The translations under genes and the position numbers were made by a program. From Pseudoxanthomonas composti (GTDB lineage: Bacteria > Pseudomonadota > Gammaproteobacteria > Xanthomonadales > Xanthomonadaceae), in the NCBI RefSeq assembly GCF_004122095.1, contig NZ_SAWZ01000001.1, positions 1 to 64,000 on the forward strand: DNA of 64,000 nt, read 5' to 3'. Shown in pieces: positions 46,424 to 56,045 of the stretch. The notes below the pieces were generated by a model that was given only the letters and a program-made list of their open reading frames with translations, was not told where the DNA came from and did no database searches. The first letter of the stretch is position 1, and every line of letters starts with the position of its first letter.

Positions 46424-47206
46424 TCAGGGGCGAAGCCAGTGGGCGGCCGGCGCCATCCCCGGCGCATGCGCCAGCGCCAGGCAGACAGGCGCTTCCAGGG
46501 CCAGTTCGGAGACCTGGACCCAATCGCCCAGGCCCGGCAGGCGGAAGGGCGTATCGCTTGGCGCCACGAAGGTTTTCGGCTCCAGCGACAAGCCCAGCCC
46601 TGCCCGCTTCAGCGCTGCTTCCTTGCGCGTCCACAGACGCAAGAGGCCCATGTGATCGGCCTGGCCGTGCACGACCAGGCTGTCGCGCTCGTGCGGGTGG
46701 CACACGTAGTCCTCCAGGCCTTCCATGCCGGCGGCGCGCTCGCGGCTTTCCAGGTCCACCCCGACCCGGCCCTGCGTGGCCCAGGCGAAGGCGAAGGCGA
46801 ACCACGGGCCTGCATGACTCAGGCTGATGTCGCCCAGCCCGCTGGCCAACAGCGGGCGACCATCCGCATCGCGCGCCACCTCCACCTGCGCGGACGGCAA
46901 CCCGATCGTGCGGGACAGCCACAGCCGCAGCAGCGCGTAACCCATGCAGCGCCACTGCTGCTCGTCGGCGCGGCGCAGGCGCGCCAGCTGCCGCCGATCG
47001 CGCTCGGAAAGGTAATGCGATGCCTGCCGTTGCCAGCATGACCACTGCCTGACGTCCACGACCACCACCGCCGCCTGCGTCGGCACGATGGTCGAGGCGC
47101 CCTCGCGCGCGATGGCGACCCGCAGGGCATCGTCGAGCGCACAGCTTGTCGCATTCAAAGGCATGCGCGAGGTGGCGCTCATTGCGGTAACAGGGGAAGA
47201 ATCCAT
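46424..47206 (-). CDS. Sfp-type 4'-phosphopantetheinyl transferase
   Basis: A 260-residue enzyme with the Sfp signatures V-G-V-D-L-E-S (Asp151 and Glu153 for magnesium) and W-T-R-K-E-A-A-L-K (Trp192, Lys195, Glu196, Lys200). The substrate-side motif SLSHAG is at about 128-133. It attaches the 4'-phosphopantetheine arm from CoA to the serine of carrier domains. Its position at the edge of the locus makes it the likely activator of all carrier domains in the three megasynthases. Alternative starts lie at residues 9 and 15. Confidence 0.9.
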   Translation of the reverse strand: MDSSPVTAMSATSRMPLNATSCALDDALRVAIAREGASTIVPTQAAVVVVDVRQWSCWQRQASHYLSERDRRQLARLRRADEQQWRCMGYALLRLWLSRTIGLPSAQVEVARDADGRPLLASGLGDISLSHAGPWFAFAFAWATQGRVGVDLESRERAAGMEGLEDYVCHPHERDSLVVHGQADHMGLLRLWTRKEAALKRAGLGLSLEPKTFVAPSDTPFRLPGLGDWVQVSELALEAPVCLALAHAPGMAPAAHWLRP

Positions 47207-47324
47207 CGCATCCTCAACGCGTTCGGGAAGCCAGGCAGGCCAGCTTCGAGCCGAAGATGAAAAAATTGATGCCCAAGTGTTGACGAAAGCCTTCCGACCC
47301 CCAATAATCTCGCTCCTCGCAAGG

Positions 47325-47401
47325 GCGCCCGTAGCTCAGCTGGATAGAGTACCTGGCTACGAACCAGGCGGTCGGGAGTTCGAATCTCTCCGGGCGCACC
47401 A
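47325..47401 (+). tRNA. tRNA-Arg (anticodon ACG)
   Basis: A 77-nt cloverleaf. The acceptor GCGCCCG pairs with CGGGCGC. The D-arm is GCTC...GAGT. The anticodon stem-loop CCTGG-CTACGAA-CCAGG contains ACG. The T-loop is TTCGAAT and CCA is encoded. A terminator follows. Confidence 0.95.
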
Positions 47402-47418
47402 CTGCGATGACACGAAAG

Positions 47419-47444
47419 AGCCAGCATTGCATGCTGGCTTTTTT
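47419..47444 (+). terminator. Intrinsic terminator after tRNA-Arg
   Basis: AGCCAGCAT-TGC-ATGCTGGCT is a perfect 9-bp stem with a 3-nt loop followed by a run of six T. Confidence 0.9.
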
Positions 47445-48480
47445 GTTGCCTGTCGTTTGGGAGCCGCATGCTGTTTCTCGATGCGCGCGTGGCGCCGAAG
47501 GAGACCGCCAGCGTTAGGTAGATGGCCGGAAAGCCACAGATGCACGCCGCACGCTGCATTTCATCCATCCGGCCGACTGCAGATGATCGAGTCAGTTGAA
47601 CCCTGCGCCAGGCATGGAACTGGCGGAACGGCTCTATCGCCACAGTCCCGCCAGACGCGCTCGTCGATATCGCCACGCAGGACGATGCGATCAAGCCATG
47701 ACCGTCACTCAGAACATCCGACGCAGGCGCCCTGACTTTGGCCTCCACGTGCACAGCCACGGCAGCGCTGATGGCTCATGACGTGGTCCACGCGCCGCAA
47801 GGACGAGTGTCTTCTCGCCTCGGCGACGAATGATGGAAGCGCGCTCCATGAAGGAAGCGCTCTTCGACAAAGCGTGGCCTTTGGACCTCTCAAGCCCGCA
47901 TCTGCGCTCCTGGTGGATCGGAGTTCGCCCACCAGCCCGGCCCCGACCAGGCGCGACTCCTCGGCCAGGTTAGCCATCCATGCCTCACGCGCCGCCGCAG
48001 CCATCCTGGTCCGCTTTCAGCTGCACCCGGCCGGAGCCAGGCGAGCCGATGGATTGCGACTTCTTTCCACTGGACTGGCAGCCATGACGCGAGCCAATGG
48101 CACGACAGGTACCCATCGATCGTGCGACAGATGACGCCCACTCGCGACCAGGCCGCGCGTTTCCCACTACGCGCGGGACAGGATCATCACAGGCGTGACT
48201 CATGCCAGTGCATGACACCGGCGAAAGCGGCAAACACCCTCAACGCCGCGCTCGGCCAGGGCAGCTCAGTCCCCGATGGACCGCAATAGCGCCAACCCGC
48301 TCCCTACTGCGGTGATGCGCATCAAGACAACGACAGGTAGCCGCCAACAACGACAGAAGCCGCATGCTTGCATTCAAACAGCGAGGCGGTCGCAGGAAAG
48401 ATGGCCACGGTCCGAGCGAAATGCGATCCATCGAAGAGCGAGAGACGCACCGCCGCGCATCGACCGAAACGATGACAAAG
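47445..48480. other. About 1 kb gene-free region between two tRNA genes
   Basis: It lies between tRNA-Arg (plus strand) and tRNA-Ser (minus strand). Open frames on both strands, for example 47778-48134 plus and 47705-48004 minus, are short and lack ribosome sites or recognisable motifs. I see no integrase, direct tRNA-end repeat or RNA gene. Base composition is somewhat lower in GC than in the flanking genes. It may be decayed insertion DNA. Confidence 0.45.
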
Positions 48481-48510
48481 AAAAGCCCGCCGGTTTCGCG
48501 GCGGGCTTTT
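48481..48510 (-). terminator. Intrinsic terminator after tRNA-Ser
   Basis: AAAAGCCCGCC - 8 nt - GGCGGGCTTTT is an 11-bp inverted repeat with A and T flanks. It lies 6 bp beyond the 3' end of tRNA-Ser on the minus strand. Confidence 0.9.
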
Positions 48511-48516
48511 CACGTC

Positions 48517-48609
48517 TGGCGGAGTGAGAGGGATTCGAACCCTCGATAGAGCTTTTGACCCTATACTCCCTTAGCAGGGGAGCCCCTTCGGCCACTCGGG
48601 CATCACTCC
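48517..48609 (-). tRNA. tRNA-Ser (anticodon GCT)
   Basis: A 93-nt class II tRNA with a long variable arm. The acceptor GGAGTGA pairs with TCACTCC; the discriminator is G and CCA is encoded. The anticodon loop CTGCTAA contains GCT. The T-loop is TTCGAAT. It lies 70 bp downstream of csrA, the usual arrangement in this family. Confidence 0.95.
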
Positions 48610-48679
48610 AAATCTGTTCACACCGTGGTGCGGCAGCCCTCAAGGATAACGGCTGACGAACGCGGCGGCAAACAAAATC

Positions 48680-48877
48680 TCAGTTGGAGTTGCCTTCGTA
48701 GGACTGCGGCTCTTCCCCGCGCTGGATGCGCTGGTAGATTTCTTCGCGATGCACGGCAACGTCCTTCGGTGCGGTGATACCGATACGCACCTGGTTGCCC
48801 TTCACGCCGAGGACGGTGACTGAGACCGAATCGCCGATCATCAGGGTTTCGCCGACTCGGCGGGTCAAAATCAACAT
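48680..48877 (-). CDS. csrA: Carbon storage regulator CsrA/RsmA
   Basis: A 65-residue RNA-binding post-transcriptional regulator ([16 protein letters not shown]...[19 protein letters not shown]), collinear with known CsrA/RsmA. It binds GGA motifs in mRNA leaders and controls virulence, biofilm and secondary metabolism in xanthomonads. GGAG lies 8 nt before the ATG. An upstream in-frame extension is not protein-like and is rejected. It follows alaS on the same strand with a 143-bp gap containing its own leader hairpin. Confidence 0.95.
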   Translation of the reverse strand: MLILTRRVGETLMIGDSVSVTVLGVKGNQVRIGITAPKDVAVHREEIYQRIQRGEEPQSYEGNSN

Positions 48878-48915
48878 TTTCAATCTCCGTAATCCGACAA
48901 GCGTAGCCTGTCGGA
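48878..48915 (-). promoter_or_regulatory. csrA leader hairpin and GGA motifs
   Basis: TCCGACA - 9 nt - TGTCGGA forms a 7-bp stem upstream of csrA. On the csrA strand the stem ends in GGA. A second GGA lies in the ribosome site a few bases on (CGGATTACGGAGA), an arrangement compatible with CsrA repressing its own translation. Confidence 0.4.
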
Positions 48916-49020
48916 GGCGCACCTGACACCGGGGGGTGCAAACACGCTTCTCAAAAATTTAGGAACGTGAAACATGGTAGCGGGCGGCGCGTTCCGCCCG
49001 CAAGAGACCAATGCAAACAA

Positions 49021-51675
49021 TCAGCCGCCCAGGCGTGCCTGGACCCAGGCTTGAACCCCTTCCAGCGCCAGTACAAGGGCGGGCCCGTCCTCGCCACCAC
49101 CCTGGGCGAGATCCGGGCGACCGCCGCCCTTGCCACCGATCTGACTGGCGACATGGGCCAACAGTTCCCCGGCCTTGACCCGTCCGGTTGGGCTGCCGTT
49201 CACGCCGGCGACCAGGGCTGCCTTGCCGCCGTCGGTGCCCGCCAGAACGATCACCGAGTCCCCGAGCTGCTGCTTCAGCCGGTCGATGGCCTCGCGCAGC
49301 GCCTTGGCATCGAAGCCCTCCAGCCGCGCGGCCAGCACCTTGATGCCTGCCACGTCGTTGGCGGCGCTGGCCAGTGAGGAAGTCGCGCCGCTGGCGGCCT
49401 TGGCCTTGAAGCTCTCCAGCTCGCGCTCGAGTTTCTTCTGTCGCTCGATCACCTGGCGGATCTTGTCCACCACCTCCTGCGCGCTGCCACCCAGCAGGCG
49501 CGATGCCTCGCCCAGGGCCTGTTCCTCATGCGCAATGTGGTCGAGCGCACCCTGCCCGGTCACCGCCTCGATACGACGCACGCCGGCCGAGACGCCGCTT
49601 TCGCTGGTGATCTTGAACACCCCGATATCGCCGGTGCGCTGGACATGCGTGCCGCCGCAGAGCTCGGTGGAGTAGCCACCCATTTTCAGCACCCGCACAC
49701 GCTCGCCGTACTTCTCGCCGAACAGGGCCATCGCGCCGAAATCCAGCGCCTCCTGCATGCCCATGCTGTGCACCTCGGCGGCATGGTTGGCGCGGATCTC
49801 GGCATTGACCCGGCGCTCGATCTCGGCCAATTCCTCGGCCGTGACCGGCTGGAAGTGCGAGAAGTCGAAGCGCAGGCGATCGGGCGCCACCAGCGAACCC
49901 TTCTGCTGCACGTGGGTGCCCAGCAACTCGCGCAAGGCCGCGTGCAGCAGGTGGGTCGCCGAGTGGTTGAGAATGGTCGCACCCCGGCGTGCGGTGTCGA
50001 TGCCACCCTCCAGCTGCATGCCGCGCCGCAGGGCGCCGCTGACCAGACGCCCGCTGTGGCCATGGAACTGGCCGGCCAGCTTCAGGGTGTCATCCACCTC
50101 GAAGCGCACCTGACCTGCGGACAGCACGCCGGTATCGCCGACCTGCCCGCCCGATTCGCCGTAGAACGGGGTCTTGTCGAGCAGGACGATGGCCTCCTCG
50201 CCCGCCTCGATGGCCTCCACCGGACGGCCATCCTTGAGCAGGGCCACCACGGTCAGGCCGGCGGCCTCGTGCTGCTCGTAACCGAGGAACTCGGTGGGCT
50301 TGAGCTGGGCGACCAGATCGGCCGGCAGCGCGGTGCCGCCGGCGAACTTGCCGGCCGCACGCGCGGTCTTGCGCTGGGCTTCCATGGCGGCCTCGAAGCC
50401 GGCCATATCCACCTCGAAACCGCGCTCGCGCGCGATGTCGGCGGTCAGGTCCACGGGAAAACCATAGGTGTCGTACAGCCGGAACGCGTCGACGCCGGCA
50501 ATCTGGCCGCTGGAGCGGGCCACGATCTCCTCGAAGATGCGCATGCCGCTGTCCAGCGTTTCGGCAAAGCGCTCTTCCTCGGCCTTGAGCGCGCGCTCGA
50601 CCAGATCGCGTGCGGCCGGCAGCTCCGGATAGGCCCCGCCCATCAGCTCGACCAGCAGCGGCACCAGCTTGTGGAAGAACGGTTCGCGCACGCCGAGCAT
50701 CCAGCCATGGCGCAGGGCGCGGCGGATGATCCGGCGCAACACGTAGCCCCGGCCTTCATTGGAGGGCAGCACGCCGTCGACGATCAGGAAGGAACAGGCG
50801 CGGATGTGATCGGCGATCACGCGCAGCGACTTGTTCTCAAGGTCCGCGGTGTCGGTCAGGCGCGCGACGTCCTTGATCAGGGCGGCGAACAGATCGATCT
50901 CGTAATTGCTGTGCACGTGCTGTAGCACGGCCACCAGCCGCTCCAGGCCCATGCCGGTATCCACGCAGGGCGCCGGCAGCGGGATCAGCGTGCCGTCGGG
51001 CTGGCGGTCGAACTGCATGAACACCAGGTTCCAGATCTCGATGAAACGGTCGCCGTCCTCGTCCGGCGAGCCCGGCGGGCCACCGGCGATGTGGGCGCCA
51101 TGGTCGTAGAAGATCTCGGTGCAGGGACCGCAGGGACCGGTGTCGGCCATCTGCCAGAAATTGTCCGAGGCGAACGGCGCGCCCTTGTTGTCGCCGATGC
51201 GCACGATGCGCTCGGCCGGCACGCCGATCATGTCGTGCCAGAGCGCGTAGGCCTCGTCGTCGGTGTGATACACCGTGACCAGCAGGCGCTCGGGCGGCAG
51301 CTTCCAGACCTGGGTCAGCAGTTCCCAGGCCCAGGCGATGGCGTCCTTCTTGAAATAGTCGCCGAAGGACCAGTTGCCCAGCATTTCGAAGAAGGTGTGG
51401 TGGCGGGCGGTATAGCCCACCGCATCCAGATCGTTGTGCTTGCCACCGGCGCGCAGGCAGCGCTGGACGTCGGCCGCGCGTACGTAGCTGCGCTTCTCCG
51501 CGCCCAGGAACACGTCCTTGAACTGGACCATGCCCGAGTTGGTGAACAACAGGGTGGGATCGTTGCCCGGCACCAGCGGTGCGGAAGGCACGATGGTGTG
51601 GCCCTTGTCACGGAAGAAATCGAGGAAGTCCTGGCGGACCTGCTGGCTACTGGGGAGCTTGGCTGCGTTGTTCAT
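49021..51675 (-). CDS. alaS: Alanyl-tRNA synthetase
   Basis: An 884-residue enzyme of normal length. It has the class II catalytic core from the N-terminus ([32 protein letters not shown]). The editing-domain zinc motifs are [12 protein letters not shown] and [12 protein letters not shown], followed by the C-terminal DHHA1 domain. It charges tRNA-Ala and clears mischarged Ser and Gly. I chose the ATG at 51675 ([10 protein letters not shown]), not the upstream in-frame ATG. It lies between recX and csrA, the usual order here. Confidence 0.97.
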   Translation of the reverse strand: MNNAAKLPSSQQVRQDFLDFFRDKGHTIVPSAPLVPGNDPTLLFTNSGMVQFKDVFLGAEKRSYVRAADVQRCLRAGGKHNDLDAVGYTARHHTFFEMLGNWSFGDYFKKDAIAWAWELLTQVWKLPPERLLVTVYHTDDEAYALWHDMIGVPAERIVRIGDNKGAPFASDNFWQMADTGPCGPCTEIFYDHGAHIAGGPPGSPDEDGDRFIEIWNLVFMQFDRQPDGTLIPLPAPCVDTGMGLERLVAVLQHVHSNYEIDLFAALIKDVARLTDTADLENKSLRVIADHIRACSFLIVDGVLPSNEGRGYVLRRIIRRALRHGWMLGVREPFFHKLVPLLVELMGGAYPELPAARDLVERALKAEEERFAETLDSGMRIFEEIVARSSGQIAGVDAFRLYDTYGFPVDLTADIARERGFEVDMAGFEAAMEAQRKTARAAGKFAGGTALPADLVAQLKPTEFLGYEQHEAAGLTVVALLKDGRPVEAIEAGEEAIVLLDKTPFYGESGGQVGDTGVLSAGQVRFEVDDTLKLAGQFHGHSGRLVSGALRRGMQLEGGIDTARRGATILNHSATHLLHAALRELLGTHVQQKGSLVAPDRLRFDFSHFQPVTAEELAEIERRVNAEIRANHAAEVHSMGMQEALDFGAMALFGEKYGERVRVLKMGGYSTELCGGTHVQRTGDIGVFKITSESGVSAGVRRIEAVTGQGALDHIAHEEQALGEASRLLGGSAQEVVDKIRQVIERQKKLERELESFKAKAASGATSSLASAANDVAGIKVLAARLEGFDAKALREAIDRLKQQLGDSVIVLAGTDGGKAALVAGVNGSPTGRVKAGELLAHVASQIGGKGGGRPDLAQGGGEDGPALVLALEGVQAWVQARLGG

Positions 51676-51849
51676 CTGGACCGATGTGGGTTCGGGCACG
51701 TCGTGGGTGCCGCGATACCGTGCAGATGCGGACGCGCGCGCTTTCAGACAACCCTGGGCCGCCAAGGGTAGCAAACACGGCCACCCTAGACCCAGGGGCC
51801 AGGTGGCCGGGGAAGATGCGACGCATCCCATCCTGCTCGACCGCCGGGC

Positions 51850-52377
51850 TCAGACCTCGTCCGGGTCGAACTCGGTCGCCGCGCGGATGCAGTCCCGGTC
51901 GAACCCCCGCCGTGCCAGCAGTTCGGCCGCCTTGCGGTGACTGGCAGGATCCTGCGGCCCCTGCTCGCCGAAGCGGCGCCGGACCAGGTCGCGGGCGATC
52001 TGCCTCCAGTCGTCCGGGAAAGCCTCGAAATGCTGGGCGATCAATTCCGCGTCGATCCCCTGCAGCTTGAGCTCGGCCCGGATATGCAGCGGCCCGTAGC
52101 CCTGCCCCGCGCGACTGTGCAGCAGCATGTCCACGTAGCGGGCATCGTCCTGCCACCCATGCTCACGCATGTACTCCACCGCCTGGCCAGCGTCCTCGCG
52201 GGACACACCCTTGGCCACCAGCTTGCGGGTCAGCTCCTTGCGCGAGTGCTCGCGACGCACCAGCAGGCCCAAGGCACGCTGCTTGGGCGTGGCCTCGGGC
52301 CGCCTACGCTTGGCCGGAGCCGGGTCGTCGAACAACCCGCCCCCGACGACCTGCTCGTTGTCGTCGAACTCGGACAT
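51850..52377 (-). CDS. recX: Regulatory protein RecX
   Basis: A 175-residue protein with three repeated three-helix units (about 30-75, 80-120 and 125-170), including ALGLLVRREHSRKELTRKLVAKG and QGIDAELI. It caps RecA filaments and inhibits recombinase activity. It lies 73 bp after recA on the same strand. GGAAGG precedes the chosen ATG. Confidence 0.93.
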   Translation of the reverse strand: MSEFDDNEQVVGGGLFDDPAPAKRRRPEATPKQRALGLLVRREHSRKELTRKLVAKGVSREDAGQAVEYMREHGWQDDARYVDMLLHSRAGQGYGPLHIRAELKLQGIDAELIAQHFEAFPDDWRQIARDLVRRRFGEQGPQDPASHRKAAELLARRGFDRDCIRAATEFDPDEV

Positions 52378-52450
52378 CCATCCTTCCAGCAAAAGACACC
52401 CATCGGCCGGCAACCACTGACAGCGGCCGGCCGACGGGCCTCAACCAGAA

Positions 52451-53482
52451 TCAATCGTCGTCGCCTTCGCCCTCGGCCGGGGTGACCTCGGTGGGCTGGA
52501 ACTTCTCGCGCAGCTCTGATTCCAGCTTGGCGGCCACGGCCGGGTTCTCGCGCAGGTAGGTGCGGGAGTTGTCCTTGCCCTGGCCGATGCGCTCGGAACC
52601 ATAGCTGTACCAGGCGCCGGCCTTGTCCACCAGCTTGGCGTCCACGCCCATGTCGATCAGCTCGCCCTCGCGGCTGATGCCCTCGCCGTAGAGGATCTCG
52701 GTGACCACCTGCTTGAACGGAGGCGCCAGCTTGTTCTTGACCACTTTGATCTTGGTCTGATTGCCGATGATCTCGTCGCCCTTCTTGATCGCACCGATGC
52801 GGCGGATGTCCAGGCGCACCGAGGCATAGAACTTCAGCGCGTTGCCGCCGGTGGTGGTTTCTGGGCTCTGGCCCGGCATCATCACGCCGATCTTCATGCG
52901 CAGCTGGTTGATGAAGATCACCAGGGTGTTGGAGCGCTTGATGTTGCCGGTCAGCTTGCGCAGGGCCTGGCTCATCAGGCGTGCCTGCAGGCCCGGGAGC
53001 TGGTCGCCCATCTCGCCTTCGATTTCGGCCTTGGGCGTCAGCGCCGCCACCGAGTCGATGACCACGATGTCGATGGAGCCCGAGCGCACCAGCATGTCGG
53101 CGATTTCCAGCGCCTGCTCACCGGTGTCCGGCTGGGACAGCAGCAGGTCGTCCACGTTCACGCCCAGCTTGGCGGCGTAGACCGGATCCAGGGCGTGCTC
53201 GGCGTCGATGAAGGCCGCGGTGCCGCCCTGCTTCTGGCATTCGGCGATGGCCTGCAGGGTCAGGGTAGTCTTGCCCGAGGACTCCGGCCCGTAGATCTCG
53301 ACCACGCGGCCCTTGGGCAGGCCGCCGATGCCCAGGGCGATGTCCAGCATCAGCGAGCCGGTCGGGATCACCTCGGTGGCCTCGATCACGCGATCGCCCA
53401 TGCGCATCACCGAGCCCTTGCCGAACTGGCGCTCGATCTGGGTCAGGGCCGCCGACAGCGCGCGCTTCTTGTTCTCGTCCAT
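52451..53482 (-). CDS. recA: Recombinase RecA
   Basis: A 343-residue protein. It has Walker [10 protein letters not shown] (65-73), Walker B region VIDSVAAL and an acidic C-terminal tail ending EGEGDDD. It catalyses homologous strand exchange and triggers LexA self-cleavage in the SOS response. No copy of the lexA-type operator is visible in the 171-bp gap upstream, so it may be transcribed from the lexA promoter or a different site. Confidence 0.98.
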   Translation of the reverse strand: MDENKKRALSAALTQIERQFGKGSVMRMGDRVIEATEVIPTGSLMLDIALGIGGLPKGRVVEIYGPESSGKTTLTLQAIAECQKQGGTAAFIDAEHALDPVYAAKLGVNVDDLLLSQPDTGEQALEIADMLVRSGSIDIVVIDSVAALTPKAEIEGEMGDQLPGLQARLMSQALRKLTGNIKRSNTLVIFINQLRMKIGVMMPGQSPETTTGGNALKFYASVRLDIRRIGAIKKGDEIIGNQTKIKVVKNKLAPPFKQVVTEILYGEGISREGELIDMGVDAKLVDKAGAWYSYGSERIGQGKDNSRTYLRENPAVAAKLESELREKFQPTEVTPAEGEGDDD

Positions 53483-53653
53483 TGCAGGTGTCCTCAAGGT
53501 GATGTGATGTCGTTGGAAGAAAGCTTAGGGGGCGCAGATCGCACAGGCTGAGACGTCGCGCTCCGGGATCAGGATATTTTCGTCATCGCGGCGCCTGGAT
53601 CGGCGCAGGCGCCACCGGCCGGTCGGAAAACGCCCTGCCCCGGACCGGAAAGC

Positions 53654-54301
53654 TCATCGGCTGGGCCGCACCAGCCCGCAGTAGAGGCCTTCGATGGCAA
53701 AGTCCTGGTCCGGCTTGACGTCGATGGGGAGGTAGTCGGGATTGCGCGGCAGCAGGCGGATGCGGTCCTTGCCGATCTTCAGCAGCTTGACGGTGATCTC
53801 ATCGTCTACCCGCGCCACCACGATCTGGCCACTGCGGGCGTCGGAGGTGCGGTGCACGCCGATCAGGTCGCCATCGAAGATGCCCTCGTCCTGCATCGAA
53901 TCGCCCTTGACCTTGAGCAGGTAATCCGGCGACGGCGAAAAAAACACCCGGTCCAGCACCACGTAATCGTGGTGTCCGGCATCGGCCCCGATGGGCGCAC
54001 CAGCCGCGACCCGTCCCAGCACCGGCAGGCGCAGGGCATCGTCGTTGGCGGACGCAACGCCAGGTTTCGACTGGGCCTGCGGAGAACCGACCGGATGCAG
54101 CAGGCGGATGCCGCGGGCGCGCCCGGGGATGCGTTCGATCGCTCCGGCCGCTTCCAGCGCTTCCAGGTGGTATTGCGCGGCGCGCACGCCCTTGAACCCG
54201 AGCGCGCGGGCGATTTCCGTCTGCGAGGGCGGCATGCCGTCGGCTTCGAGCCGTTCGGCGATCATGGCCAGGATGGTCTGCTGGGTCGGGGTCAGGTCCA
54301 T
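53654..54301 (-). CDS. lexA: SOS repressor LexA
   Basis: A 215-residue protein. The N-terminal winged helix (about 1-65) includes PPSQTEIARALGFKGVRAAQYHLEAL. The self-cleavage bond is Ala100-Gly101 and the catalytic pair Ser135 and Lys172. It represses SOS genes until RecA-stimulated autocleavage. The ATG lies two bases from a perfect operator palindrome, leaving no room for a normal ribosome site, so the mRNA may be leaderless. Confidence 0.96.
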   Translation of the reverse strand: MDLTPTQQTILAMIAERLEADGMPPSQTEIARALGFKGVRAAQYHLEALEAAGAIERIPGRARGIRLLHPVGSPQAQSKPGVASANDDALRLPVLGRVAAGAPIGADAGHHDYVVLDRVFFSPSPDYLLKVKGDSMQDEGIFDGDLIGVHRTSDARSGQIVVARVDDEITVKLLKIGKDRIRLLPRNPDYLPIDVKPDQDFAIEGLYCGLVRPSR

Positions 54302-54303
54302 GG

Positions 54304-54322
54304 TTAGTAGTATTACTACTAA
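54304..54322. promoter_or_regulatory. LexA operator
   Basis: TTAGTAGTATTACTACTAA is a perfect 19-bp palindrome containing TTAG-N6-TACTA, the LexA site described for Xanthomonas and Xylella. It directly adjoins the lexA start codon, so LexA represses its own gene. Confidence 0.9.
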
Positions 54323-54382
54323 CGCGGCGGCGTGCAATCCCCGCGAAGGTCGCGCGGTAGAGCGGCCGGTGGGCGGCGCACC

Positions 54383-54895
54383 CTAGCGCGGGAGCAGCCC
54401 CTTGAGCGCGGCGTCCACGGTCTGCCGGCGGATGGCATCGCGATCGCCGTCGAACTGGAAGACCTCGGCCCGGGCGTAGCCGCCGCGCTGCTTCCAGCCG
54501 ATCCACACCGTGCCCACCGGCTTGTCGGGACTGCCGCCGCCCGGGCCGGCGATGCCAGTGACCGCCACGGCCACGCTGGCGCCGGAATTGACCAGGGCGC
54601 CGGACACCATCTCGATCACGGTCTCGCGGCTGACCGCCCCGAAGGTCTCCAGCGTCTGCGGGCGCACGCCCAGCAGCGCCTGCTTGGCCTCGTAGCTGTA
54701 GGCGGCCATGCCGCAATCGAACCAGGCCGAGGAACCGGCGATATCGGTCATGGCCTTGGCGATCCAGCCACCGGTGCAGCTCTCGGCGGTGACCAGCCGC
54801 TCGCGGTGGGCGTGCAGGTGCCGGCCCACCGTGGCGGCCAGCTGGGTCAAATCGGCATCGGAAAGCGGCACGGAAGATCCTGGATCGAAGGGCAC
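54383..54895 (-). CDS. pncC: Nicotinamide-nucleotide amidohydrolase PncC (CinA C-terminal domain)
   Basis: A 170-residue stand-alone CinA C-terminal domain with VTAESCTGGWIAKAMTDIAGSS, a deamidase active-site region, and VAVTGIAGPGGGSPDKPVGTVWIG. It converts NMN to nicotinate mononucleotide in the pyridine nucleotide cycle. The N-terminal CinA domain is absent, as usual in proteobacteria. The start is GTG. It precedes lexA on the same strand, matching the conserved cinA-lexA-recA-recX order. Confidence 0.92.
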   Translation of the reverse strand: MPFDPGSSVPLSDADLTQLAATVGRHLHAHRERLVTAESCTGGWIAKAMTDIAGSSAWFDCGMAAYSYEAKQALLGVRPQTLETFGAVSRETVIEMVSGALVNSGASVAVAVTGIAGPGGGSPDKPVGTVWIGWKQRGGYARAEVFQFDGDRDAIRRQTVDAALKGLLPR

Positions 54896-55011
54896 CCGGT
54901 CAGTATCCCAGATCGACCGACCCGGACGCGGAGGCGAAGCCCCGGATCAGTCCGCACTGCTGCCGCAGCCTGGCCGGCACCGCGCCCGGACCTGGTTCGG
55001 CCGTCGAATCG

Positions 55012-55845
55012 TCAAAGCATCTCCAGCGCGCGCTTGCCGCCAGGCGGCGGGAAGGCACGATCCAGCTCGGCCAGATCATCTCCGGTCAGTGTGAGCGACA
55101 GCGCAGCTGCGTTTTCCTCGACATGCCTGCGGCTGCCCGCCTTGGGGATGGCGATGACGCCCTCGCGGCGGAGCACCCAGGCCAGCGCCACCTGGAGATC
55201 GCTGGCGCCGTGGCGCTGGGCGATGCTGGCCAGGGTCTTGTGGCCCTTCAGCCGCCCCTGCTCCACCGGGCTGTAGGCCATCGCCGCGATGTCGCGCTGC
55301 TCCAGCCACGGCAGCAGGTCGTGCTCGGGCCCGCGCCGGGTCAGGTTGTAGAGGATCTGGTCGGTCGCGCAGTGCGTACCGCCTGCGTCGAGCAGTTCCT
55401 CCATGTCCTCCACGTCCAGATTGCTCACGCCCCAGTGACGGATCTTGCCGGCCTGGCGCAGGGCCTGCATCGCCTCGACGGTCTCGGCCAATGGCACCGC
55501 ACCGCGCCAGTGCAGCAGGTAGAGATCGATGCAATCGATGCCCAGGTTGCGCAGGCTGCGCTCGCAGGCCTGCGGCAGGCGGCCGCGCGAAGCGTTTTGC
55601 GGATAAGCCTTGCTGACGATGAACGCCGCCTCGCGCCGTCCCTTGATCGCCTCGCCGACCAGACGCTCGGAAGCGCCCTCGCCGTACATCTCGGCCGTAT
55701 CGATCAGGCTCAGGCCCAGGTCGATGCCGCTTTGCAGGGCTTCGATCTCGGCCTTGCGACGCGCAGGGTCGTCGCCCATGTTCCAGGTGCCTTGGCCGAG
55801 AACCGCGACGTCTTGGCCGCCGAGGCGTGTGGTGGGCGTGGGCAC
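55012..55845 (-). CDS. Aldo/keto reductase
   Basis: A 277-residue TIM-barrel NADPH-dependent oxidoreductase with the full catalytic tetrad: Asp49, Tyr54 (DTAEMYGEG), Lys79 (IVSKAYP) and His112 (YLLHW). GVSNLD and the cofactor segment IPKAGSRRHVEENA are also present. It resembles the YeaE-type aldehyde/methylglyoxal reductases. The start is GTG with GGGA upstream. It appears monocistronic; 115 bp separate it from the pncC start. Confidence 0.9.
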   Translation of the reverse strand: MPTPTTRLGGQDVAVLGQGTWNMGDDPARRKAEIEALQSGIDLGLSLIDTAEMYGEGASERLVGEAIKGRREAAFIVSKAYPQNASRGRLPQACERSLRNLGIDCIDLYLLHWRGAVPLAETVEAMQALRQAGKIRHWGVSNLDVEDMEELLDAGGTHCATDQILYNLTRRGPEHDLLPWLEQRDIAAMAYSPVEQGRLKGHKTLASIAQRHGASDLQVALAWVLRREGVIAIPKAGSRRHVEENAAALSLTLTGDDLAELDRAFPPPGGKRALEML

Positions 55846-56045
55846 GATGGAATCCCTTTGGCTGCGCGAAGCGGAGGGCCGCGCGCACCAACGTAGACCT
55901 CAAGTGCTCAGCGATGCGTGAGCGACTGGCCGATCGCGAATGCGCGGCGTTGCCGCGGCGCTCAGGCGCCGCGAAGCGGGCGCTGAAAGGCCGCAACCGC
56001 GCCTCACCCAAGCGTTGCAGCTGTGGACACTCACCGTGATCCCGC

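Noticed and set aside
47214-47432. Short minus-strand frame containing RPERFELPTAWFVARYSIQL
   Set aside because: It is antisense to tRNA-Arg and is a familiar annotation artefact.
47778-48134. A 118-codon plus-strand frame between the tRNA genes
   Set aside because: It lacks a ribosome site and recognisable sequence and overlaps equally long frames on the other strand.
48364-48549. Short plus-strand frame ending SERDSNPR
   Set aside because: It runs into tRNA-Ser in antisense and is another well-known artefact.
53483-53653. LexA operator before recA
   Set aside because: No TTAG-N6-TACTA match is present; a TTAGGGGGCG stretch lacks the second half-site.
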